A stretch of DNA of 64,000 bases from Thunnus maccoyii (Eukaryota; Chordata; Actinopteri; Scombriformes; Scombridae): contig NC_056550.1 in NCBI RefSeq assembly GCF_910596095.1, forward strand, positions 7,960,501 to 8,024,500. The letters are read 5' to 3'. The notes beneath the pieces were generated by a model. It had not been told where the DNA came from and made no database searches. It was given only the letters and a program-made list of their open reading frames with translations. Made by a program: the position numbers and the translations under genes. This document shows positions 54,876 to 64,000 of the stretch, piece after piece (within the stretch, counting starts at the first letter, position 1; each line of letters starts with the position of its first letter).

Positions 54876-55339
54876 TTTGTATGGAGAACACTTGTATATT
54901 CTATGATTAAACAACTTTTATTTGAAGCTCTTTTTTTTAGATGTTAGTTGTGGAGTTTGCTGAAAAAGGTCAATTTAAATACACTCATCATACAGTCAAT
55001 CAGGTAAAACTGTCTTGAGTGTTTTTATTATCATGTTATTGTAAATGAGTACACGAACATTCACCTCACTTTGCACATATACAAGTGTAGTCAGCATATT
55101 ATTTCCATTATCTGTATCATCATCTTTACTCTGTTATGGTTTTAAGTCCAGATAAACTAAATAACCTTTTAAATGTGTTGGATATACTTGATCATTTGAA
55201 GGCTGTGTTCTTAACTAACACGACTACGAAACTGACAATTAAAACCCGATCATACCAAAATACTATTATACTAAAAAACACTGGTTTCAATTTTTCTAAA
55301 CCCTCTGATGAAGCTGCAGGACAAGCGGAACGAAAGAAA

Positions 55340-55500
55340 ACCTTTTCTCTTGAGCACCTGGAATATTTTCCGGCGCGCACCAAGTCACCGGAAGCTGGAC
55401 GCTCAACGTTCATGCGGGGTGGTGTTGACAACAAAAAGTATCTGTGGGAGAAAAGTAATTTGTGGACTTCAGGGGACATTTACAGACGTAACAACAAAAT
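55340..55500 (+). promoter_or_regulatory. polr2f: polr2f promoter with paired ETS motifs
   Basis: Two inverted ETS cores, TTCCGG (55368-55373) and ACCGGAAGC (55387-55395), are separated by CGCGCACCAAGTCA, just over 100 bases before the polr2f ATG. Inverted GGAA pairs are typical of GABPA-driven housekeeping promoters. The transcription start is probably just downstream. The interval from 54876 to 55340 holds nothing recognisable. Confidence 0.55.
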
Positions 55501-57770
55501 ATGTCAGACAACGAAGATAAGTAAGTGACAACACACAGCTTTAAGATATTATATTACGATACGTAACAGTTATTTAGAGACAACAACAACACAACGTGCG
55601 TTAGCTAACTAACTGTTAGCCACCGGGGCTGCCGATTATAACCTTTATTCTGCTTTTGTAGTCTTTGTGATAACTGGTTTATTGTCCATATGTAGCTTCG
55701 ATGACGGAGATTTTGATGATGCCGAGGAGGATGAAGGATTAGATGACCTGGAAAACGTGGAAGATGTAAGTGAAATGCCCGCCTCTTCAATATGAACTAT
55801 AAGACGACGCTGAAGTTAGCTTCCGATTCGGGGTTAAGGGAACATTATTGATATTTAGCGGCTGAACCCACTTTCAGATTTGTGAAACCTTTATTTTGCT
55901 TATGAAAATACAAAAAAGCGATTTTACTGATATTTCTCCACCCAGACCACATTAAACCAGATCCAGACTCCAGATCAAAACCCACTATATTGACACTCGT
56001 CATGTCTTAAAAAAAATAAAATGAAATGGGTTTAAACAACGTTAAGGCTTTTGCCTTGTTAAGTGTAAGTGGTGAAAAAACGGTGAATCAGTCTCTAAAT
56101 ATCATTATTTTATGTTTCCCTTAACTTTCCCCTTAATTCTCCATCGGAAGCTAACTTCAGCATCATAACTACAAGACCACTGGCTTATCTAACGTTAATG
56201 GAATAAAACAGATTTTGGGGTGTGTCTAATTTATCAAGCCATGTGCTATTTAAGCTTATTCATTGAGCTATTTGGGGTCTCCACCGCCACTCTGTGATAA
56301 TGTAACTTAGTTCGTGTTTGTTTTGCTGTTGTGAGCAGGAAGATCAGGAGAACGTGCAGATCCTACCTGCAGGAGAGGGCCAGCAGGCCAACCAGAAGAG
56401 GATCACAACACCATACATGACCAAATATGAGAGAGCCAGAGTGCTGGGAACACGAGCTCTCCAGATAGCGTGAGTGTTTTCATGTGCTGATGTTGATGCT
56501 CTGACTGTTATCAGACATGATATGACGTAAAACATGGCGTTTACTAATGCCAATATAATGGCCATTTGTCACCTGAACACTAAAATTTATTAAATACACT
56601 TGCATCATTAGTAGGCCTGTATATATTTGGGTGGAAACAATACATTTACAAACTAAAGGAAAATTATTTTTTCACTATTGAATGCGCTTAGCTGAAAATT
56701 GGCCATCCAATTCTTCTCACATTAGTCAGAACTTAATCAACTTGCAGTGTAATTGCATTCACTCATAATAATTAATTACTTGCCGTTCAATGGCCTTCGG
56801 CCTCAAAAGCTTTTTACATGTACACATGTGCATGACAAGACTTAAGTGTGGAGCAGCTAAATGAAAAAAAAGAGCATTACATGGAGCTGTGTGTCCTCAT
56901 ATTTAAAAGAATTCCATCCAAAGTGCGAGTAAAACTGAAACTAACACAGAGTACCCTCAGAATTCAAAATGATTTTTTTCCGACATTTGACTATTAAAGT
57001 CCCTCACTTTAGTGCTGGAAGTCATCATCCTCTGTCAACACAACTAAAATTAAAAGCCAGGCTTATAAAATATTTACTTACTACAGTTACTACAGTGCAA
57101 GTAAACACATCTCAATAACTTGAGTAACCTGGTTAATTAAGTGCATGTGAACACACAAATAGAGATTTTTGTTTTTAAAAAAATATATATATTCAAGTGT
57201 GTCAGTGTCATGCAGCCTAAATGTCAATAAAAAAATGTGCATTAAAGCTCTTACAAGCTTGACAAAAACGGACAAGTCAATATCTTAAATGTAATTAGTA
57301 CTGAGTCCTAAATGTATTGTAGGATAGTTTGGATGTTTGGAGGCAATTTAATTAGTGAGACTCTGCCACTTGCAATTGGACTGTAATTCAGCGTTTAATG
57401 TATCTGTCTGTCTGCTGACTTGTTTCTAACAGGATGTGCGCTCCAGTCATGGTGGAGCTGGAGGGAGAAACAGACCCCTTGCAGATAGCTATGAAGGAGC
57501 TCAAGTAAGTGATAAATATATAGTTTGAATTATCGGTATTTCTTTTGAAAGTTACATCATGACTGCATCTTTAGTTTCATTCTGCCATTGTTTAAAGATG
57601 AGGTCAATACTCTTATGATGAAGAGCTTCACTGTACATCCCAGTGCCTTACTGTTACTTTTGTTTGTCGCCTCCAACAGAGGCAGAAAGATCCCAATCAT
57701 CATTCGCAGGTACCTTCCTGATGGCAGTTATGAGGACTGGGGATGTGATGAGCTCATCATAACCGATTAA
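55501..57770 (+). CDS. polr2f: RNA polymerases I/II/III shared subunit Rpb6 (POLR2F), 5 exons, 127 aa
   Basis: Small subunit common to all three nuclear RNA polymerases; in the family it helps hold the clamp and the largest subunit together. Exons: 55501-55520, 55696-55765, 56339-56469, 57433-57504, 57680-57770, all GT-AG and in frame; 127 aa, the same length as human POLR2F. The N-terminal third is very acidic ([20 protein letters not shown], then EEDEDQEN-type stretches). The folded core starts at [20 protein letters not shown] and ends [15 protein letters not shown], essentially as in mammals. The start has A at -3. Intron 2 is largely a fold-back MITE (55806-56166). Closely spaced after micall1 but with its own promoter signals. 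Confidence 0.97.
55806..56166. mobile_element. Fold-back MITE (about 360 bp) in polr2f intron 2
   Basis: A perfect 19-bp inverted repeat, GCTGAAGTTAGCTTCCGAT, at 55809-55827 and 56143-56161 opens into longer imperfect arms that share GTTAAGGGAA and (A/T)AATGATAT blocks. Near-identical 11-mers AACTATAAGAC (55795-55805) and AACTACAAGAC (56167-56177) flank it as a candidate target duplication with one mismatch. No coding capacity. The superfamily is uncertain; a 9-11 bp duplication would suit a Mutator-like origin. Confidence 0.7.
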
Positions 57771-58310
57771 AGAACTTATCCAGTCTGCACTGACAAAACA
57801 GTGTACGCTGGTTCACACACAAATATTGTACCAGGTCAGTCGGGTACACAAACACAGAAGAGTCCCAAAAGTGGTGCAGTTATCTCCTACCTGTTCATAC
57901 CTCGACTTAATCCACAAAGTGATCAGATGACTCTGTGAGCTGGTGAAACATGAATACATGAAATGTACAGAACAGACACTTTGAAGACCTGTGAAAATCA
58001 CAACAGTATGTTTCTTGCAGGTTTATAATCCTGTAATCTGGTTTGTGCTGTTTTCACTCTCATTATGTTGTTGGAGCTCTCCATGCCACTAGAGTAAAAT
58101 TCAAAGTTAGTATCTACTGTACTTCCTGTTTTGACAGCTGCATTATAAATAACAGCCACAAGGGGGAAATGTGACTTTGGTTAAACATGTGTTTTGTTTT
58201 TCAAGCTAGTCTTGTGTTTTAATTATTCCATTTTTTTGTTTCAGAGAAAAAAGTTCATCAGTGTCAAAGAAGTGTTATATTAGTTTGAATAAACTGTTTT
58301 GTATAAATGA
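57771..58310 (+). other. polr2f: polr2f 3' UTR
   Basis: About 0.5 kb from the stop to an AATAAA at 58288-58293 followed by T-rich sequence. No other gene is seen. Confidence 0.65.
58288..58293 (+). terminator. polr2f: polr2f poly(A) signal AATAAA
   Basis: Canonical hexamer in 'tttgaataaactgttttg', with a T-rich downstream element. Confidence 0.75.
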
Positions 58311-61140
58311 ACATGTCTCATTCACACTACTTAACAAAGAACTGTAAGAACTAACTAACTAAGAAGTCACTGTACACTCTCATGGTTAATATCCACGTAA
58401 AAGGAATTTGACATAATAATTATGCTATAATGTGCTGTTGTGTCATGCTGCTTAATCATTATTAAGGCTTAAAATGAACCGGCCTTTGATAGATACCAGT
58501 TTGGTGAAGCTCAAAGTGTTCAGTTTTTGTATTGACTGTCATTGGTCATTTTTACACCTTAGTTTTAGAGTGTTAATAATAACTATATTTATTTGTATAG
58601 CACTTTTAAAAACAACAGTTACAAAGCACTTCATGTTGGCCAAACCTCCTTTCAGCTGTTGGTGAGGGATCACATATGTGAACTGTTCCATCTTTTGAGA
58701 CTGTCACATGAAATAATCTCCAGTTCTTCAATTTCAGTTTCCAACTGAAGCTCAAGCATCAACAGCTGTAAATCACAAATTCAAAGACAGCTGCACAAGT
58801 TGTACCGTGTTGAATGCCAGCAGAATGTGTTTACTTAAAAAAGTCAATTTTTATTGATGAGGTTTTCCAAATAAATGGCAGATTGCTGGCAGATTTCTCA
58901 CATCAAACTGCAAAATAATATAAAAATCAAGAGGGAAACTTCCAAAATCAAGTCACACAACTTAAAAAATGATAAGTTGATCACTCACTTCTGACAGTTT
59001 CAACAAAAGCTTGAGCTATCAGCTATTTTTAAGTGTTTCTGTCATTGATAACTAGTATGGAAGTGTGACACATTCTTGTCCTCAACGTGTGCCCCTTTAT
59101 TGTTGCTGTCCAAAGAGATGGAGCAGGTTTACTCTTGCAGCTTTTGAAGAAGTGTTGTAACTGTCATGATGCTCTGTGTGTCAGCCCTTTCCTCCCCCAT
59201 GCCAACACACGCACACACAAAGCAGCCAGACAGTCGCTGTATTGTTTCGAGAAAATGGGTTGTTGCACAGCGCCAGTGAATGCTGGAAGATAGAGGGAGC
59301 TGAAAGTTTGTGAGGATGAATGTTGGTGGATTTGTCGTTGAAAAAGCTGTATGATGATACTTAAGCCTCTGATGGATGGATGGGTGGATTATACAGTATG
59401 CATGTCGTGTATTTAAAGTACTGATAGAAGTAGAAACCAGACAACATAGAAACCGCTGAAGTAGATGTGTACAGTGTGGAAGCTTATAGAACTTACAGCG
59501 GTGAAGATAAACTGTATTCTCTGTTATCTCACAAACATTGAAACGTCATCAGGAAGAAGCCAGCTCTATTCTGGTTGTCTGTTATTGTATGTGTCATTAC
59601 TTCCTGAAAACTGCTTTAATCTGTGAGTCTTTTGATTGGAGGAGACAGCGCCTCAGGGTGACTCTGCACTCCATTCATGGGCCAGAGAGGGATGCACATG
59701 TGACACTCACCAGCCACAGCGGGGCCGCCATCAGTTGGACCTCAGCTCAGGGTACTGTTTATACGGTCTCTACCCTCCACTCCATCTGTCTTCTGTCTTT
59801 GTTTACTCCCAGTTCTGTTGTTCTATCCCCCACGTTATCTCTCTCCTTCTGAGATTTATTCACTTCCTGTTCACCTAGTTTTGGTACAGTCATCATACAA
59901 CTATAGTACTGGAGTCTGATCTGTCTTCTTACAACTGTTGGTTCTTTTTCATTTACATTTATACCAGTTTCATGGTCTTCTAATGATTATTCAGTCTTGC
60001 ACTACTGAGGTGAATCAATCTGTACTGCTCCACAGAAACAAACACTTCCACATAAAAAGCAATGATTTGGATCCATTCCTGTCAGTGACTGTCTGTGAAG
60101 GTCACATATCAGCCGCACATCCTATCTCTACCTGTTCCTGGGTCTCCTGCGTCTGGCTCACACCTGCGTTGACATCCCTGCTACTCAAAAGTCATTTAAA
60201 CAGAGAAATAATTGTACCTATGTCTTCTCCCTGGTTAACCTTATTCAACTTTTGGAATGTTTTAATCCCATTACAGCTCCAACCTGAAAAGAGAGGGGTG
60301 GGGATTTTTTTTTCAGTAGATGGAGTGAGCGTGGGGGGATGAGATGAGGAGGGGGTTGCAGGGTCTATGTGCAGAGAGTATGAGAGTCCCTTTGTATCCC
60401 GGTGAAGCTACAGGCCAGGCAGTTATGGGCAAGGCTCCCCTCATTGCCCTGTTTCCCTCCTCCCCCCAGCTCCCCTTCAATGGCCCTCTTTGTCTTTCCA
60501 AAGTATCACACAGCCGATTAAAGAGAGGGAATTAGGAGTCAGGCTTAACAGGAACACACGCACATACACGCACTATAACAAACTTGAAATATGCATATAG
60601 GAACGCATAAACAGTCGTATCCCCATCTGGGGCTGAATTAGTTGTAGTTTAGTTAGAGGAAACTTTCAGTTGCTTTAAGCACCTACAAACAGTACATTCA
60701 TGTGGATTTGTTGACACTTCTGCTGCATCACAAACTCAGTCTTATTCACTGTCTGCACATACTCACGTCCTACAGGGTTTGCTCGTTAATTGTGGATTGC
60801 TGTAGCTGTGCACTGAGTCCCAGCCAGCTGAAGTGAATTATCCATTAGCTGAACAGATTATGTGGAGAATGTGAGCAGCGGTTGAGTCACTAGATGCCGT
60901 GAAGACATGTGCTTTTGTTGTTTTGTGTAATTTACAACAAGAAAATGAATATTTTCTCAACTTCATAACAATAGAAATACTTATATACTCTGTGGGAAAA
61001 TGAGTTAGGGCGTTCACAAAAACGATCTGTCATTATAGTTATTATTCAGATTGAGATGTATTATGTTTTATTATTTTCATCATGCGTTCTGTTGTGAAGA
61101 TGTTTCAAGAGGCGGACTTGTGTGAAAGCAGAAATAATAG
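58311..61140. other. polr2f-sox10 convergent intergenic region
   Basis: No gene is supported in this 2.8 kb. Short ORFs (up to 134 codons) lack splice or homology evidence. The part 60320-60545 is GC-richer, contains two CTTTGT SOX-type sites, and looks more structured than its AT-rich surroundings; it is reported separately as a candidate regulatory element. Confidence 0.5.
60320..60545. promoter_or_regulatory. Candidate conserved non-coding element near sox10
   Basis: A GC-rich, low-repeat block containing CTTTGT at 60390-60395 and 60488-60493 (SOX HMG-box consensus), the palindrome CTTTCCAAAG and the pyrimidine-rich 'ccctcctccccccagctcccc'. Its position downstream of sox10 makes a SoxE-responsive enhancer possible. 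This is inference from base composition and motifs only. Confidence 0.35.
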
Positions 61141-61143
61141 AGC

Positions 61144-61149
61144 TTTATT
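61144..61149 (-). terminator. sox10: sox10 candidate poly(A) signal (TTTATT on + strand)
   Basis: Reverse complement of AATAAA, 2.3 kb beyond the sox10 stop; a second copy lies at 61068-61073. Vertebrate sox10 has a 3' UTR of more than 1 kb, so the distance is plausible. Confidence 0.5.
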
Positions 61150-63457
61150 TCAAGTGAGAGTAAAAGATCATTAGTCATCATCACATGTTTAGGCTTTTAC
61201 TCCTGTTGTTGCTTAGAAGTTGTGTTGTTGCTGGCAACAGTTATACAAGACTGGAAAATATGAAATACTAAAATGGCAGTAACAGTCAAAAGTGTTCTTC
61301 ATAATTGAGAAGGACAAATAACAGCGCACACAAACATTAAACAAATATAAATAAGAAATGTAAAATTCATTACAGATACTTCACACATAGCAATAGATGT
61401 ACAATGAGCTGGAGGTAAAGGGTTAAATGATGGACCACACAGTAAAACAAGCAGTGCTGCATGCAAATGGATCAGATTTGTGTCTAAAAGTGATAAAGAA
61501 TATTTGAGTGATATACATAAGAACAAAGCAAATAAAATGAATGTGGGTTTTTTTTTTCCACTGCCGCAGATGGAGAATAAGCAAATTAAAATACAGGTAT
61601 GTTTAGGAGATGAGGGACAGAAATTACATGGTGAAACATAGTAGAGACCAAAAAGAGATGAGAAATGACAAAAAAAACATGAAAAAATGACTAGTTAAAA
61701 GTTTAAAAAATGGGAAAAAAGACACAAACAGGATTTAACATAAAATACAGATTGTTGCTTGTCTGTTTAATGTGTGAGTAGCTGGTATTAAGGATAAGGC
61801 ACATTTAGTATTAGGCTCTGTTAAAATGTATTATCTCCTACATGGAAGCTTTACTTGCTCAATATATGGCATCTGTTTCTTAATATTGGCATCTCCCACA
61901 TTTAAACTGTCCTAAGATGCTTTCAAAAAGTAACACACCTACAATCAAAAGATGTGACATTTCACATTGAATACTGTTCTATATACACATTTTGAATGAC
62001 ACACAAATGAAAAGGAAAGGCAGTGGTGCAGACTTTCAGTGGAGATAATAATAATAATAAGGCAAAATTCATTTGACAGTATTGATACAGTAAATTGCTA
62101 AAACAATGATAAAGCTTCTATTGTGTATTCTATGAAACATTGGTCAATGAAAAAGGGATTATCCAAGTATAAATAGATTTTATCATGAAGGCTCTTCATG
62201 AATACGTCAAATACTAACTGAAATCATCACACTCATCAGTGCCATTGTGAAAACAGGCAAAAGTTTGCCACCAATGCATTTTTAAGTAATTTTTAACAAG
62301 CTATGATACTAAAACTAATTAGCTACATAATGTAAGGTAGTTTTGAGTGTCACGTTGGGAGAAACATCTATAAAATCAGTCTCTTCTTTATGTATAAAGT
62401 TTTGGTCTCAAAACTTTGGTCATTTTACAAATATTTCATATCTGTGTAATTTCAAGTACATTGTATAAGCTATCCTGATAATAGTCAGTCAGCATGAAAA
62501 TTGTTTTTTGACTAAATATACACATCACTTAACAACAACTAAACATGGTTTTATGGCATTTTTCTTCCATGCATGTTCTTTGTGTGTACAAAAGGCATTT
62601 TAAATGAACACAGCACAATAATTTGACTGAAATAGGGACAAATGTGCCTCTGAAACCAACAGAATGTTATCAATTATTGTATTGATTTGCAAAAAGCAAT
62701 ACAAAACTAACATCTGTTTGATAAAAGGTTCATCTTGCCTGAGAAGTGAATGGGCCACAGCCAAATACTTTGACACTCCATTCTTCTGTTACAACCCCCA
62801 CCCCTCCACCCCACCACCCCCCCAAAACATTTCATACAGAATGAATTTGGCTCCCTCTCAGTCACACCTTCCATAATACCGATCAAGGTTTTGATCTTGA
62901 AGTAATACATTCCCAATTTAGATGTTCCTAATTCACAGTGTGTGCCATGGTCCCTGTTGGCTGCTGATCCCTCTTTTGGCCTGTCGAAGAGGGGTGTAGA
63001 CTATAATGTGACTCCTGTGATACGCATGGAGTCACCAAACTGATAGGGACATGATCCCTTACCACCCACGAACCACCAATTGTGTTGTCTGGAGCATCAG
63101 AGGCTTTGCTGCTGTGAATCTAACCTGGAACTCTGCGGTGGCGGGTGGCTGTTTTTTGCCTTTACACCACCAAAGTAATACATTCTCTGACTACTACACT
63201 GTGTGCCCCAAATAATCAACCATGCTTCAAAAGCACCACACTCCAAACTCATCCTTGGGCTGTGACAGCATTTCTGCATCTGGGAAAGAACAGAACAGGG
63301 TTTCTTCCCTCCTGCCTCCCCAGCCGCCTGCCCCAGCACCTGCCCACTCCCCCCGGCCCAGACCACTTTCACCACTGATACCACCAACACTGTTGTTGCT
63401 GCTGCTGCTGCTCCCTGGGTCTGAACCTGCACCAGTGCCCTCTGGTCTAGTTGTCTG
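61150..63457 (-). other. sox10: sox10 3' UTR
   Basis: A 2.3-kb AT-rich region without genes between the sox10 stop and the candidate poly(A) signal. It includes an (ATA)n run at 62045-62060 and an 8-bp stem with 12-nt loop (GTGACTCC at 63008-63015 pairing with GGAGTCAC at 63028-63035). Confidence 0.5.
62045..62060. repeat. (ATA)n microsatellite
   Basis: Five tandem ATA units in the presumed sox10 3' UTR. Confidence 0.85.
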
Positions 63458-64000
63458 TCATGGCCGCGACAGTGTTGTGTAGACGGGCTGTTCCCAGTGT
63501 GTGGGGCTGTGAGACTGTGGTACACTGGCTGGGTCAGTGATGGCAGTGTACAGGGGCCTCTGGGAGGGCCCCATATAAGAAAAGGCAGAGTACAACCCTG
63601 AGGCCTGGCTCGAATGAGCGTAGTATGACCCTGAAGCCTGGTGGTCAGCGTATTCAGCAAACTGAGCCCTGGTAGCCAGTGAGGGAAAGGCAGAACTGTA
63701 GTGAGGAAGGCTGAGGGGGGCGTAGGTGACATGGGAACCTGCTGAGGCTGCCTCTGCAAAGTGACTACCTGCACCTCCGGCCTCGCTCTTGATTGGGGCC
63801 TTGGAGGGGTCCGAGCCCAGAGGGGAGCTGTGATGTTGCTGCGGCTGCTGCTGCTTGGAGAGCCAGGCTGCTGAGTGTCCACTGGCCGCTGCCAGAGCTG
63901 AGGAGATGCCGTAGGTGTATGGAGAGGCTGGAGAAGCTGTTACAGCTACTCCTGCCCCAACACTCTGCCCGACCCCCGGGTGCCCGTTGGGAGGAAGGTA
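63458..64000 (-). CDS. sox10: Transcription factor Sox10, C-terminal 180 residues (5' partial)
   Basis: SoxE HMG-box factor of neural crest, glia and pigment cells; only the C-terminal part is in the window, and the HMG box lies beyond 64000. The frame is open from the window edge for 181 codons to TGA at 63460-63458. Recognisable SOX10 segments are [52 protein letters not shown] and the terminal transactivation end [14 protein letters not shown]. The last matches SOX10 (TTLSRP), not SOX9 (TQLTRP). APIKSEA contains IKSE, a psi-K-x-E sumoylation consensus at the place of VKTE in mammalian SOX10. Teleost-style insertions are a QQQPQQHH run and a longer A/S-rich segment. No intron is seen in this part. 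Confidence 0.95.
   Translation of the reverse strand, partial: YLPPNGHPGVGQSVGAGVAVTASPASPYTYGISSALAAASGHSAAWLSKQQQPQQHHSSPLGSDPSKAPIKSEAGGAGSHFAEAASAGSHVTYAPLSLPHYSSAFPSLATRAQFAEYADHQASGSYYAHSSQASGLYSAFSYMGPSQRPLYTAITDPASVPQSHSPTHWEQPVYTTLSRP

Noticed and set aside
55136-55528. 130-codon ORF spanning polr2f exon 1
   Set aside because: It is in a different frame from Rpb6, ends within the first intron, lacks splice support and covers the promoter region.
63097-63882. 261-codon ORF on the minus strand overlapping sox10
   Set aside because: It is out of frame with the clearly recognisable Sox10 C-terminus, runs into the 3' UTR, and its Pro/Ser/Gln-rich composition is what a shifted reading of Sox10 codons would give. 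No homology recognised.

Overview
This window is vertebrate nuclear DNA, most likely from a ray-finned (teleost) fish. The genes are spliced with GT-AG introns, and the proteins are close to mammalian orthologues. Introns and intergenic spaces are short, and the interspersed repeats (small hAT-type elements and 'TACTTAAGTAC'-rich repeats) are of the kind common in teleosts. I see no prokaryotic genes, CRISPR array, rRNA or convincing tRNA. Names are orthologue-level calls from recognised protein sequence; a/b ohnologue suffixes cannot be decided from this window.

Layout from left to right: csnk1e (+, CDS 2519-9285, casein kinase 1 epsilon); tmem184b (+, 14807-25081, seven-pass membrane protein); ddx17 (+, 28778-36415, DEAD-box RNA helicase); gga1 (-, 46363-38771, Golgi clathrin adaptor); micall1 (+, 47903-54507, CH/LIM/bMERB endosomal scaffold); polr2f (+, 55501-57770, Rpb6 subunit shared by RNA polymerases I, II and III); sox10 (-, last 181 codons at 64000-63458, cut by the window edge). 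For all six complete genes I followed the reading frame through every exon junction, and the CDS lengths sum to whole codons: 417, 417 (426 with a microexon), 644, 658, 849 and 127 aa.

The genes come from the linkage group of human 22q13.1 (SOX10-POLR2F-MICALL1, GGA1, TMEM184B-CSNK1E, DDX17), brought closer together and partly reordered. They are not an operon and share no single pathway. gga1 and micall1 both act in endosome/Golgi membrane traffic and are divergently transcribed from a 1.5-kb interval. ddx17 and gga1 are tail to tail, with poly(A) signals about 160 bp apart. csnk1e and tmem184b are tandem, with a csnk1e poly(A) signal about 0.7 kb from the end of tmem184b exon 1. polr2f and sox10 converge across about 2.8 kb that may hold regulatory DNA.

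The main points for follow-up are: a 27-nt in-frame candidate microexon with upstream UGC motifs in tmem184b; a tmem184b uORF whose stop overlaps the main start codon (ATGA); a complete 739-bp non-autonomous hAT element with an exact 8-bp target duplication; a 360-bp fold-back MITE filling a polr2f intron; an unusual 3-kb ddx17 intron with strong decoy splice sites; and an in-frame, stop-free ddx17 intron. I found no clear evidence of a wholly new biological system.
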